DNA of 64,000 nt from assembly GCA_038002745.1 (NCBI GenBank), contig JBBODD010000001.1:2976001-3040000 (forward strand), in the 5' to 3' direction. This stretch comes from Bacillus sp. FSL H8-0547 (lineage in GTDB: Bacteria > Bacillota > Bacilli > Bacillales > Bacillaceae). A program made the translations under genes and the position numbers. The stretch's first letter is position 1, and every line of letters starts with the position of its first letter. The notes beneath the pieces are model-generated. The model saw only the letters and a list, made by a program, of their open reading frames with translations, had not been told where the DNA came from and did no database searches. This document shows positions 18,622 to 27,502 of this stretch, in pieces.

Positions 18622-20281
18622 CACGGTGAAGCAGACGCGAAAAAGGCTCGGGGACCTTCTTGTGGAAACAGGACTGATAACGGATGAGCAGCTGAAAGTA
18701 ACGCTGAAGGAAAAAAGTGAACGTCAAAAGCTAGGGGATGCTCTCCTGCAGCGCGGCTACATTACAGAGCAGCAGCTGATAGAGGTGCTTGAATTTCAGC
18801 TCGGCATTCCGCACGTCAGTTTGTTCAGGTATCCTTTCGATACAAAGCTTTTCACCTTAATTCCGAAGGAAACGGCCAAACGGAACTATATGATTCCGCT
18901 GAAAAGAGAAGGGGACAAGCTGTACGTTGCCATGGCGGATCCGATGGATTACTACGCAATTGAGGACTTGAGGCTGTCCACAGGCTTTCAGGTGGAGCCT
19001 GCCATTGCCACGAAGGACGATATTTTAAGAACCATTACAAAATATTTTGATATGGAAGAAGACATTGATCAGCTGATCGGTGCGCCGGAAGAAACGGTGA
19101 AGGACGAGAAAGCAACTGAAGCGGATTCGCCGATTGTGAGGCTTGTTAATCAGCTGCTGCAAAATGCCGTTCAGCAGCGGGCGAGCGATATTCATATTGA
19201 TCCTCAGGAAACCAAGATTGCCGTACGCTACAGAATAGACGGCGTCCTGAAAACGGAACGGGTTCTTCCTAAACATATGCAGAGTGTTCTCACTGCAAGA
19301 ATCAAGATTATGTCCAATCTTGATATTACGGAGCAGCGTGTTCCTCAGGACGGAAGAATTAAGCTGACGCTTGATTTTCACCCGATTGATCTGCGCGTTG
19401 CCACCCTGCCGACCGTATACGGGGAAAAGATTGTGCTGAGGGTGCTTGATTTGAGCAGTGCATTAAATGACATGACGCAGCTCGGCTTCCATAGAATGAA
19501 TCTGGAGCGTTTCTCGCAGCTGATTGAACGGCCGTCCGGCATTGTGCTGATTACCGGACCGACCGGTTCAGGGAAGTCGTCAACGCTCTATGCCGCTTTG
19601 AACAAACTGAATTCTGAAGAGGTCAACATCATCACCATTGAAGATCCGGTTGAATACCAGCTTGAAGGCATCAATCAGATTCAGGTGAATCAGACTGTCG
19701 GCATGACATTTGCAAAAGGGCTTCGCTCCATTCTGAGGCAGGATCCGAATATTATCATGGTCGGAGAAATCCGTGATAAAGAGACGGCTGAGGTTGCCAT
19801 ACGGGCTTCGCTGACAGGTCACCTTGTGCTGAGCACCCTTCATACGAATGACTCTGTCGGCACGATTACCCGCCTGATTGATATGGGGGTAGAACCGTTT
19901 CTTGTGGCTACTTCACTCTCGGGAGTGGTTGCCCAGAGACTTGTGCGGAAAGTCTGCCGCGACTGTGCGGAAACCGTTCAGCCCACCGTCCGGGAAAAAG
20001 AGATTTTCGCCAAACGAGGCATGACCGTTGAATCCATTGTCAGGGGAAGAGGCTGCGGTACATGCAACATGACGGGCTATAAAGGCCGCCTTGCGATCCA
20101 TGAGCTGCTAGTTGTAACAGATGAAATGAAAAAAGTCATTATGAACGGAGAATCCTTCTCTGCCATACGAGATCTGGCTGTTAAAAACAGAACGCTCTTC
20201 CTGATTGATGACGGCCTGCTGAAAGTGAAACAGGGGCTGACGACGACAGAAGAAATTCTGCGCGTAGCCTTATCTGAGTGA
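18614..20281 (+). CDS. pilB: Type IV pilus extension ATPase PilB, with MshEN-like N-terminus
   Basis: Secretion-type hexameric ATPase that powers pilus assembly, about 555 residues. The N-terminus has two tandem MshEN-type motifs (RLGDLLVETGLITDEQL and LGDALLQRGYITEQQL), the c-di-GMP-binding arrangement known from MshE. Then come Walker A GPTGSGKSSTLYAAL (about residue 315), the Asp-box and Walker B (DPNIIMVGEIRDKETAE), His-box LSTLHTNDS, and a CxxC pair typical of PilB (VCRDC and CGTCNMTGY). ATG 18614 abuts the AAAGGGG site; GTG 18626 has better spacing and may be the true start. Confidence 0.93.
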   Translation: MNSTVKQTRKRLGDLLVETGLITDEQLKVTLKEKSERQKLGDALLQRGYITEQQLIEVLEFQLGIPHVSLFRYPFDTKLFTLIPKETAKRNYMIPLKREGDKLYVAMADPMDYYAIEDLRLSTGFQVEPAIATKDDILRTITKYFDMEEDIDQLIGAPEETVKDEKATEADSPIVRLVNQLLQNAVQQRASDIHIDPQETKIAVRYRIDGVLKTERVLPKHMQSVLTARIKIMSNLDITEQRVPQDGRIKLTLDFHPIDLRVATLPTVYGEKIVLRVLDLSSALNDMTQLGFHRMNLERFSQLIERPSGIVLITGPTGSGKSSTLYAALNKLNSEEVNIITIEDPVEYQLEGINQIQVNQTVGMTFAKGLRSILRQDPNIIMVGEIRDKETAEVAIRASLTGHLVLSTLHTNDSVGTITRLIDMGVEPFLVATSLSGVVAQRLVRKVCRDCAETVQPTVREKEIFAKRGMTVESIVRGRGCGTCNMTGYKGRLAIHELLVVTDEMKKVIMNGESFSAIRDLAVKNRTLFLIDDGLLKVKQGLTTTEEILRVALSE

Positions 20282-21327
20282 TGAAGATGAAAGTGAAACT
20301 TGAAGAAATCATGAGAGCCGCGTTCGAACTTGGAGCATCCGACATCCATCTGACAGTCGGAATTGCCCCTATGCTTAGAGTGAACGGAGAACTAAGAAGC
20401 TACAGCGGTCTGGTTCTTTCGCCGGAGGATACAGAGGAAATGGCAAAGTCCATTCTGCCGAGGGCGATGTGGGAGAAGTTTCAGGAAAAAGGAGAGCTTG
20501 ACTTTTCCTATGGCATAGCAGGTGTATCGAGATTCAGAATAAATGCCTACAAGCAGCGCTCCTGTACGGCGCTTGCCGTCCGGATTATTCCGACGTCCAT
20601 CCCGACGCTTGAAGACCTGCACCTGCCGGATGTGCTGAAGACACTTTCCCATAAACCCCAGGGACTTATTTTAGTAACAGGACCGACAGGAAGCGGGAAA
20701 TCCACTACGCTTGCTGCTATGATCCACCACATGAACCAGTCGGCCAGAAAGCACATTATTACCCTTGAAGATCCGATTGAATATCTTCATAAGCACGGAT
20801 CCTGCATCATTGACCAGAGAGAAGTAGGGTTTGACACATTGAACTTTGCCAACGGTCTGAGGGCAGCACTCAGGCAGGATCCGGATGTCATCCTCGTAGG
20901 GGAAATGAGAGATTTGGAGACTGTCCATACAGCGATTACGGCTGCAGAGACAGGCCATCTTGTCCTGGGGACTCTCCATACCTCAAGTGCCCCTGCGACC
21001 ATCGACAGAATCATTGATGTTTTTCCTCCCAACCAGCAGGCGCAGGTAAGAATTCAGCTTGCATCCGTATTAACCGGAATTCTGTCCCAAAGGCTTTTTC
21101 AGACCGCGGATTTCAGAGGGAGACGGGCGGCAACAGAAATTCTTGTCAACAACCCGGCGATAGCAAACCTGATCCGGAATGAAAAAATCCACCAGATTCC
21201 GAATATACTCCAGACAGGCCGTGATCAGGGCATGATGACCCTTGAAGGATCAATACGGGAGCTTGTTCAATCAGGCGTCATTTTAAGGGAAATGGCAGAA
21301 CCATATTTACAGGAGACGATGCGGTAA
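20281..21327 (+). CDS. pilT: Type IV pilus retraction ATPase PilT
   Basis: A 348-residue hexameric ATPase that disassembles the pilus and drives twitching or uptake. Motifs: N-terminal ELGASDIHLTVG, Walker A GPTGSGKSTTLAAMIH, Walker B DPDVILVGEMRDLET with the PilT-specific Glu-Met-Arg-Asp, and AIRNLIRNEK-like C-terminal region (AIANLIRNEKIHQIPNIL). The start (ATG 20281 or GTG 20278) overlaps the pilB stop and has no strong ribosome site, implying coupled translation. Confidence 0.94.
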   Translation: MKMKVKLEEIMRAAFELGASDIHLTVGIAPMLRVNGELRSYSGLVLSPEDTEEMAKSILPRAMWEKFQEKGELDFSYGIAGVSRFRINAYKQRSCTALAVRIIPTSIPTLEDLHLPDVLKTLSHKPQGLILVTGPTGSGKSTTLAAMIHHMNQSARKHIITLEDPIEYLHKHGSCIIDQREVGFDTLNFANGLRAALRQDPDVILVGEMRDLETVHTAITAAETGHLVLGTLHTSSAPATIDRIIDVFPPNQQAQVRIQLASVLTGILSQRLFQTADFRGRRAATEILVNNPAIANLIRNEKIHQIPNILQTGRDQGMMTLEGSIRELVQSGVILREMAEPYLQETMR

Positions 21328-22532
21328 TGGCGCGGTTTAAATATGAAGGACGGGGAAAAGCAGGCCAGACAAGCGGTGTGGTCACCGGAACTTCAAAAAG
21401 AGATGTGATTGTAAAGCTTCAGGAAAAGGGACTCCGGATTACAAAGATTGAGGAGCTGCAGGAAACGCTGCTGACAAAAGAAATCAGCATAGGAAACCCT
21501 GTTAAGCTCCAGGACTTCGTCATCTACCTGAGGCAGTTTTCGACGCTGCTCAAAGCTGGAATCTCCGTTGTGGAGGCGACGAACATCCTTGCCAGACAAA
21601 CAGAAAGCAAGGCATTGGGAAAAGCGCTTTTTGATGTGGAAGAGGAGCTAAGGTCAGGAAATCCGCTCTCTGCCGCAGCGGCAAAGCATAAAAAAATCTT
21701 CTCCAGCATGTTTACAAACATGGTCAAGGCGGGCGAAGCCGCAGGGAACATGGACGAAACGCTCGACCGCCTCGCCGTACATTATGAAAAACAGCATAAA
21801 ACAAAACAGAAAATCATTTCGGCGCTTGCTTATCCTGCCGTTGTCGGAGTGGTGGCCATTGCAGTCATTATCTTTCTTTTGGTCGCGGTCGTACCAACGT
21901 TTGTTGACATGTTTCAGGATTTCGGGGCCGATCTTCCGCTCATTACAAAGTTTGTCCTCGGGGCGAGTGAATGGATGCAGTCATTCTGGTGGCTTGTCAT
22001 CCTCTTGATTCTTTTGTTTTTTGCCGGAATTGCAGTGATGAAGTCACAGCCCTCATCAAAGTACTATCTCGATGCGGCTGCGCTGAGAATGCCGATATTT
22101 GGAAAAATGCTGCAAAAGGCGGCGCTTGCAAGAATGACAAGGACACTCAGTTCTCTGTTCTCAAGCTCCGTTCCGATCCTGCAGGCGATTTCAATAGTAG
22201 AGAGCATTGTAGAAAATGAAGTGATCAGCCGGGTGCTGAAAGACTCAAGAAACGCTCTTGAAAAAGGTAATTCTCTTACGGAGCCGATGAGAGAACACTG
22301 GGTATTCCCTCCGCTTGTCACACAAATGATCGCAATTGGAGAAGAAACGGGCTCACTCGACGAAATGCTCGCAAAAGTCGCGGATTTTTACGAAGATGAG
22401 GTCGAGCAGGCGACAGACAGGCTGAAGTCCCTCATCGAACCCCTGATGATTGTCTTCCTTGCAGGAATTGTCGGTGTAGTCGTGACTTCCATCCTAGTAC
22501 CTATGTTTGATATTTTCAACAAAATAAATTAA
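21327..22532 (+). CDS. pilC: Type IV pilus inner-membrane platform protein PilC
   Basis: A 401-residue GspF/PilC-family protein with the two repeated cytoplasmic domains (LRQFSTLLKAGISVVEAT and RTLSSLFSSSVPILQAISI) and three membrane helices, the last at the C-terminus. It links the PilB/PilT motors to pilin polymerisation. The ATG overlaps the pilT stop by one base (TAATG). Confidence 0.94.
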   Translation: MARFKYEGRGKAGQTSGVVTGTSKRDVIVKLQEKGLRITKIEELQETLLTKEISIGNPVKLQDFVIYLRQFSTLLKAGISVVEATNILARQTESKALGKALFDVEEELRSGNPLSAAAAKHKKIFSSMFTNMVKAGEAAGNMDETLDRLAVHYEKQHKTKQKIISALAYPAVVGVVAIAVIIFLLVAVVPTFVDMFQDFGADLPLITKFVLGASEWMQSFWWLVILLILLFFAGIAVMKSQPSSKYYLDAAALRMPIFGKMLQKAALARMTRTLSSLFSSSVPILQAISIVESIVENEVISRVLKDSRNALEKGNSLTEPMREHWVFPPLVTQMIAIGEETGSLDEMLAKVADFYEDEVEQATDRLKSLIEPLMIVFLAGIVGVVVTSILVPMFDIFNKIN

Positions 22533-22570
22533 TTTTCGTGGAAAAAATAGAAGTAAAATCCAATTTTGTA

Positions 22571-22579
22571 TGCTATAAT
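22571..22579 (+). promoter_or_regulatory. Extended -10 promoter of the pilin gene
   Basis: TGC followed by TATAAT (22574-22579) lies 60 bp before the pilin start, in the only sizeable gap inside the pil operon. No good -35 is seen, as is common for extended -10 promoters. A separate promoter would allow the high pilin output a pilus needs. Confidence 0.55.
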
Positions 22580-22638
22580 GACGGTAGAATAAACACAAAG
22601 ACCTATACTTCTAATTTACTAGATAAGGAGAAAGAGAC

Positions 22639-23046
22639 ATGTTTAAAAAAATGCTTAAGAACGAACGGGGATTAACACTGATTGAATTACTTGCTGTTGT
22701 TGTTATTTTGGGGATTATTGCGGCTATTGCTGTGCCTGCTATTGGGAATGTGATAGCTAACTCTAAAGATGATGCTGCTCTGACTGAAGCTTCTCAGATC
22801 ATAGATGCTGCTAAGTTATATGTAGCTAGTGAACCTACACCTACCTATCCTCAAACATTAGAGAAAACTAGCACAAAAAATGATTTGTCGAAATATCTTG
22901 ATCGTTCAAGTAATTTCGTTCTAACTGTTACTAAGGGTACAAATGATAAACTGACTTATACAATTACAGGGCATAAGGTCAATAGTATAAGTGGTCTTAC
23001 CACAGGTGCTACAGAGCAGTTAATAGCCGATGAGTTAAAAAAATAA
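22639..23046 (+). CDS. pilA: Major type IV pilin
   Basis: A 135-residue prepilin: leader MFKKMLKNERG, then LTLIELLAVVVILGIIAAIA, with cleavage expected after Gly11 and Glu at mature position 5. The globular part is Ser/Thr-rich and short. Base use is visibly more A+T-rich than in the flanking pil genes, which may reflect high expression codons or separate exchange of the antigenic pilin gene. AAGGAG precedes the ATG. It is presumed the major subunit because of its own promoter and its place before pilD. Confidence 0.9.
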   Translation: MFKKMLKNERGLTLIELLAVVVILGIIAAIAVPAIGNVIANSKDDAALTEASQIIDAAKLYVASEPTPTYPQTLEKTSTKNDLSKYLDRSSNFVLTVTKGTNDKLTYTITGHKVNSISGLTTGATEQLIADELKK

Positions 23047-23826
23047 TTGGTCTCTAATATAGATATGGCGTATTTCTTTTGCTTAATATTGTTTACTTAC
23101 GGCCTCCTACTAGGCTCCTTCTACAACGTAGTCGGCCTTCGCGTCCCAATGAAACAATCCATAGTCGCACCCCGCTCCGCGTGTCCGGGGTGCGGACATA
23201 CATTAACAGCAGGCGAGCTTATTCCTGTTGTTTCTTATGTTTTACAGGGCGGTAAGTGCAGAAAGTGCAAAGCCCGCATTTCTCCGCTGTATCCATTTGT
23301 GGAAGGGATGACGGCGCTGCTTTTTGCAGCGGCGGCTTTGCTTTTGGGATGGACGGGGGAACTGGCTGTTGCCCTGACGCTGATTTCGCTGTTTATGATT
23401 ATTTTTGTGTCTGATGTGAAATACATGGTGATTCCTGATAAAGTACTGCTTTTTTTCGGCGGGCTTTTGGCTCTTGAAAGAATTTTAATTCCGCTTTCGC
23501 CTTGGTGGGCTCCGTTGGCAGGTGCTGCAGCCGGGTTTTCGCTGCTTTATGCGATTGCTTTCGTGACGAGGGGCAAAGGTATGGGCGGCGGGGACATCAA
23601 GCTCTTTGCAGTTCTTGGCCTTGCGCTTGGATGGAAGCTTGTACTGCTTGCCTTCTTTCTCTCGTGTCTCGCCGGTTCGCTTGCCGGAGGGATTGCGATG
23701 CTTTTTGGAAAAGCAAAGCGGAAGGAGCCGATGCCGTTCGGACCTTCCATCATGGCGGGGACTCTTGCAGCCTACTTTTTCGGAGAAACATTAATAGACT
23801 GGTATATCCGTTTGATCGGTTATTAG
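23047..23826 (+). CDS. pilD: Prepilin leader peptidase / N-methyltransferase
   Basis: Membrane aspartyl protease that cleaves and N-methylates prepilins, 259 residues (from TTG 23047; ATG 23065 is possible). The N-terminus LLLGSFYNVVGLRVP and paired zinc cysteines (CPGCGHTL and CRKCKARI) mark a bifunctional PilD. Catalytic aspartates lie in FVSDVKYMVIPDKVL and GMGGGDIKLF. This enzyme replaces the ComC peptidase found at this position in B. subtilis and may also process competence pseudopilins (inference). Confidence 0.94.
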   Translation: MVSNIDMAYFFCLILFTYGLLLGSFYNVVGLRVPMKQSIVAPRSACPGCGHTLTAGELIPVVSYVLQGGKCRKCKARISPLYPFVEGMTALLFAAAALLLGWTGELAVALTLISLFMIIFVSDVKYMVIPDKVLLFFGGLLALERILIPLSPWWAPLAGAAAGFSLLYAIAFVTRGKGMGGGDIKLFAVLGLALGWKLVLLAFFLSCLAGSLAGGIAMLFGKAKRKEPMPFGPSIMAGTLAAYFFGETLIDWYIRLIGY

Positions 23827-23842
23827 GAAAGGAGGGAGCATA

Positions 23843-24814
23843 TTGAGGCTTTCCGGATTTCGTTTCAGCAAAAAGACAGGAAATTTTACGATCAAAGATG
23901 ATGCCATCCGCTATGCGGAACTTAAGCAGGCAGAACCATTGATGATGGGGATGTGCGAAGAGCGCCTGCTTCCTGAAGGGCTCATCCGCGGAGGGGTCAT
24001 CCAGGATTTTGACACCCTTTCACTAATTCTGGATGAGTGTGTGAGAGAATGGGGCATTAAGGGCAGGAAAGTACGGTTTACGGTTCCTGATTCCCATGTA
24101 GTGATCCGGAAGGTGAGTGTCCCCGGCGATTTAATCGACGATGAGATTCGAGGGCATCTCTATGTCGAAATCGGTTCGTCGATCCATCTGCCTTTTGATG
24201 AATCTGTATTTGACTATATCGTAACTGGCCGGACGGACAAGGAGCTTCAGCTGCTGCTGTTTGCGTCGGGCGAAGAGCTTGTCAGGAGCTATTCAGACCT
24301 GTTTGACAGTGCGGGCCTGAAACCGGATGCCGCCGATATCTCTCCCCTTTGCCAGTACCGCTTTTACCTGAATCAAAAACCAAAAGTGGATCATGCATCC
24401 TCTGTCATGCTTATTCAGTATGATCTGTCAGGCGTAAACCTGAGCATCTTTCAGCAGGAGCAGCCTGTGTTTATGCGGAATATAGAGGTTGAGAAGAATA
24501 TCCGTGAATCTGAACAAATTAGCGTGAGCATGTCACCAGAAGATTTCCGTCTCCAGGCAAACGAAATCATAAAGGAAATCGACCATGTCCTCAATTTCTA
24601 CAGATTTTCACTGAATCAGGGGAATGATGAAGTTTCATCCTTCATCCTGACGGGAGATCACCCGCTGCTCCATGAAGCAGAGCGGCTTCTGGCTGAACGG
24701 TATGACTATCCTGTTGATTCATTAAAGAATGCGCAAGCTGAAACGTTGAATAAAACTCCGCTGCCTGCTTTGTTTTATCTGACTGCCGGTCTGGCATTAA
24801 AAGAGGTGCGTTAA
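23843..24814 (+). CDS. pilM: Pilus assembly protein PilM (actin-like)
   Basis: A 323-residue cytosolic protein of the PilM/FtsA-like actin fold that binds the PilN cytoplasmic tail. Conserved parts are VRFTVPDSHVVIRKVSVP and the membrane-complex region HLYVEIGSSIHLPFDESVFD. Start is TTG 23843 after AAAGGAGGGA. The order M-N-O without PilP or the PilQ secretin is as expected for a Gram-positive cell without an outer membrane. Confidence 0.86.
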   Translation: MRLSGFRFSKKTGNFTIKDDAIRYAELKQAEPLMMGMCEERLLPEGLIRGGVIQDFDTLSLILDECVREWGIKGRKVRFTVPDSHVVIRKVSVPGDLIDDEIRGHLYVEIGSSIHLPFDESVFDYIVTGRTDKELQLLLFASGEELVRSYSDLFDSAGLKPDAADISPLCQYRFYLNQKPKVDHASSVMLIQYDLSGVNLSIFQQEQPVFMRNIEVEKNIRESEQISVSMSPEDFRLQANEIIKEIDHVLNFYRFSLNQGNDEVSSFILTGDHPLLHEAERLLAERYDYPVDSLKNAQAETLNKTPLPALFYLTAGLALKEVR

Positions 24815-25429
24815 ATGCTGGCCGATATTAATTTGCTGCCGAAGAAAGATCCCAGGAATGTGGCCAATGCCACGCTCTATCTTCTTCTTGCTTTTATCGC
24901 CGTCATCTTTGCGGGGCTTTTTATCATTCAGCTGACTTCTGCCAATGGAGAAAAAGCAGACGTTAAAAACCAGGTTGCGGCAGTTGAATCAGAGCTTGAG
25001 CGGCTCATGGCTGAGAAAGGAACAGAAGGCAGTTCAAGCTCTTCTGTTTCCGCTCTTCAAAGCGCTGTTGAATATGCTGATGGCGTTTCGCTCGATTCTG
25101 TTCCGGTAGTAAAAGAACTCGCAGGCAAACTTCCTGAACGGGGCTTCTTCAAAACCTTCTCCTACAATGACGCAGGAGAGCTGACCCTCTCTGTCCAGTT
25201 TGATACAAACCGCGAGGCAGCGTACTATCTTGCGAGATTGAAAGAATCATCTTATTTTACAAAAGCTGACCTGATCAGTATAGCTGCGGTCAAAGGCGAA
25301 GGAACTGTCACGCCTGAAGAAGAAACCAATGAGGTCTCGAGGTCAGAAGCACAGTACATTCTCAGAGTGAATCCGGATTATTTACAGGCAGAGAGCGGGG
25401 AACAGGCTGATGACAATTCATCTTCATAA
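24815..25429 (+). CDS. pilN: Pilus alignment protein PilN
   Basis: A 204-residue bitopic protein. The N-terminus MLADINLLPKKDPRN has the INLLP motif that binds PilM; one membrane helix (LYLLLAFIAVIFAGLFII) follows, then a coiled coil and a small periplasm-equivalent domain. It begins directly after the pilM stop and its end overlaps pilO by 20 bp. Confidence 0.88.
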   Translation: MLADINLLPKKDPRNVANATLYLLLAFIAVIFAGLFIIQLTSANGEKADVKNQVAAVESELERLMAEKGTEGSSSSSVSALQSAVEYADGVSLDSVPVVKELAGKLPERGFFKTFSYNDAGELTLSVQFDTNREAAYYLARLKESSYFTKADLISIAAVKGEGTVTPEEETNEVSRSEAQYILRVNPDYLQAESGEQADDNSSS

Positions 25430-26231
25430 AAAACATCTTATCGTCCTGCTTGCAGCAGCCCTTTTGCTTGGCCTGCTTTATTTTGGTGCGTACTTTCTGT
25501 TTCTGAAGCCTGTAAAACAGGAAATCAGCACGCTTGAGACTTCAAAAAACATGCTAAACGCCCAGGTGGCTGCTCTAGAAGAGAATCCTTCGACAGAAAC
25601 AAAGGCTCCCGTTCATTCTGTAGAATTACAGCGAAAAGTCCCGGTTTCCCCGATGGTGGAGCAGATTGTGCTTGATCTTGAAAGGGCGGAGACCATTTCA
25701 AACAGTAAAATTGAGAGCATCACGTTTGCTGAGAGTGAAAACGCCCTTCTTCCCCCGCCTGCTGAACCGGAAAAAACCCAGCCTGAAGCAGCCGATAATG
25801 AAACTCCTGTTGGTCAGACTGAAAGCCCTGAGGTTCCAGATTCAGCTGAGACAGCACCTGTTCAGCCTGAAAATGCCCAGGCTGCTGCACCGGCAGCCGA
25901 ACTGCCAGCGGCACCTGAGGGACTTAAACGCATCCTTATTACGCTAGAGGTGACGTCCGGCAACTATTTCGACATGGAAGCCTTTATTGCAGAACTTGAA
26001 ACACAGCAGCGCGTCGCGAAAGTTGACCTGCTAACGTTTAATGGAGCAAAAGAGTTGACTTCCCTTGATCAGGAAGCAGAACCGCTGAAGTATTCCCTTC
26101 AGGTCTCCGCCTTTTATATGGATACTCTTCAGGACCTTAAGGATGAAACGCCAAAAGTGGCAGCGCCCGAGCCGGGGGGCAAGCTGAATCCCCTCAACAC
26201 TTCCCTCGTAAAGGAAGAAGATGGCGAATAG
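25410..26231 (+). CDS. pilO: Pilus alignment protein PilO-like
   Basis: A 273-residue protein with a short cytosolic N-terminus, one membrane helix (LIVLLAAALLLGLLYFGAYF), a coiled coil, and a ferredoxin-like C-terminal region (ILITLEVTSGNYFDMEAFI). Between them lies a Pro/Glu/Ala-rich insert of about 55 residues not typical of short PilO proteins. It is the last gene of the pil operon and ends before a strong terminator. Confidence 0.8.
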   Translation: MTIHLHKKHLIVLLAAALLLGLLYFGAYFLFLKPVKQEISTLETSKNMLNAQVAALEENPSTETKAPVHSVELQRKVPVSPMVEQIVLDLERAETISNSKIESITFAESENALLPPPAEPEKTQPEAADNETPVGQTESPEVPDSAETAPVQPENAQAAAPAAELPAAPEGLKRILITLEVTSGNYFDMEAFIAELETQQRVAKVDLLTFNGAKELTSLDQEAEPLKYSLQVSAFYMDTLQDLKDETPKVAAPEPGGKLNPLNTSLVKEEDGE

Positions 26232-26257
26232 AGCGGGTATTTGACGAAAACCTTTCT

Positions 26258-26288
26258 GAACAAGACGACAAATGTCTTGTTCTTTTTT
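26258..26288 (+). terminator. Terminator of the pil operon
   Basis: GAACAAGAC (26258-26266) and GTCTTGTTC (26274-26282) form a perfect 9-bp stem followed by six T residues. Confidence 0.92.
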
Positions 26289-26348
26289 ATTTTTGCTGTG
26301 CTAGCATGAAAACCAAATACTCGATTCGTACAGATAGGCGGTGTAGAG

Positions 26349-27377
26349 GTGGACAAGCGTGCACATGCAATGAAGGTTAAGATCAATGGCGAGGAACGGA
26401 ATTGGAAGGGGAAGAATAATCGAAAAAAAGGAAAGAAAGAGGAAGAGGCAGAAAAGCCTGACATTCCTGTAACGAGCTGGAATGAAAAAGCGATGGCAGA
26501 GCAGGAGGCGGCCGCGTCTGATGCTGAAAAAGAAGATGAGTTCACATGGGTCCTCCCGGATGATGACGGGGAGGTTTTCCAGGATGACCCCAAAGTTGTC
26601 GCCGTTAAAAAGGTATCCTCTAAATCCAAGCATTCTCCATACTTCAGTACTGGGAAAAAGGTTCATCTAAGTGCGTATCCATTTAAGCAATATGCCATCA
26701 CCATTGTGCTCGCGATTGTGCTGGGCGTAAGCTTCGGATTTCTTGCCCTGAATTTCATGTCAGACGAGGATCTTCCTGCCGCTCTTCAGACAGGCGCGGG
26801 ACAGGCGGAAGGAGAAACGGCGGCTCCTGAGGCAGCAGGCGGGGATGCGGGCGCAGGAGCTGCAGAGCAAACGATTCAGCTTTACTTCGCTCAAATCGGA
26901 AAGTTTTCTTCTAAGGAGGGTGCCGATGCCACGGCTGCCGACTTAAAAGCTAAAGGGTTTCCTGCTGCAGCAGTTGAGGAAGACGGCTCCTACTTCGTTT
27001 ACGGGGGAGTCGGCAATGAAAAACAGGAGGCAGACGGGCTGAGCAATGTCTATAAGTCCAGCTCCATTGATACATGGAGCGGAAAAACGGCTGACTTCTC
27101 TGTGAAATCAAATGAAGATGCGTCAGCATTCATCGGCCATTTCAAAACACTTGTTTCCCTCTCATCCGCCGCGGTGGAAGGAAACGGCAAAGAGGTAAAA
27201 TCGAAATCTGAAGCTGTTCTTTCAGAGCTTGGAAAGCTTAAACCGAAGGATGAACGTCTTGTTTCGATGAAAAAAGAATTAACGGATGTGTCGTCATTGC
27301 TTGCTGAAGGTGCTGATGAAAAGACAGGATGGGCCGCACAGCAGAAGCTGATGGACCTGCTTGTTTCGCTTAACTGA
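26349..27377 (+). CDS. spoIIB: SpoIIB-like SPOR-domain sporulation protein
   Basis: A 342-residue bitopic protein. It has a charged cytosolic N-terminus (MKVKINGEERNWKGK), one membrane helix (AITIVLAIVLGVSFGFLAL), an Ala/Gly-rich linker, and a SPOR-type domain (IQLYFAQIGKFSSKEGADA, YFVYGGVGNEKQEA) that should bind denuded septal peptidoglycan. In B. subtilis SpoIIB helps engulfment-septum remodelling and sits between comC and maf, as here. Start GTG 26349 follows AGGCGG; ATG 26370 is an alternative. Sequence conservation of SpoIIB is low, so position is part of the evidence. Confidence 0.82.
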   Translation: MDKRAHAMKVKINGEERNWKGKNNRKKGKKEEEAEKPDIPVTSWNEKAMAEQEAAASDAEKEDEFTWVLPDDDGEVFQDDPKVVAVKKVSSKSKHSPYFSTGKKVHLSAYPFKQYAITIVLAIVLGVSFGFLALNFMSDEDLPAALQTGAGQAEGETAAPEAAGGDAGAGAAEQTIQLYFAQIGKFSSKEGADATAADLKAKGFPAAAVEEDGSYFVYGGVGNEKQEADGLSNVYKSSSIDTWSGKTADFSVKSNEDASAFIGHFKTLVSLSSAAVEGNGKEVKSKSEAVLSELGKLKPKDERLVSMKKELTDVSSLLAEGADEKTGWAAQQKLMDLLVSLN

Positions 27378-27387
27378 ATTTCCCGGG

Positions 27388-27416
27388 GCATCTCTATGAA
27401 AAGAGGTGCTTTTTTT
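27388..27416 (+). terminator. Terminator after spoIIB
   Basis: GCATCTCT pairs with AGAGGTGC (one G-T pair) across a short loop, followed by seven T residues. Confidence 0.85.
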
Positions 27417-27433
27417 GCGGGAAAAAGCTGCTG

Positions 27434-27502
27434 TTTTTCGTGCAAAATTCTATTTTGGCCTTTTGTGCATCCTGCCGGTGTTTGCTAAGATACGAGTGTA
27501 TC
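27434..27502 (+). repeat. Left copy of the 69-bp maf promoter repeat flanking the island
   Basis: This 69-bp stretch matches 34386-34454, the region just upstream of maf, at 66 of 69 positions by eye. It contains the same TTGTG..-17 bp-TAAGAT promoter-like elements but has no maf gene behind it. Together the two copies bracket the A+T-rich island at 27.5-34.4 kb. Confidence 0.9.

Noticed and set aside
18425-18727. Minus-strand frames opposite the VanW-like and pilB genes
   Set aside because: They are shadows of well-supported plus-strand genes with no ribosome sites.
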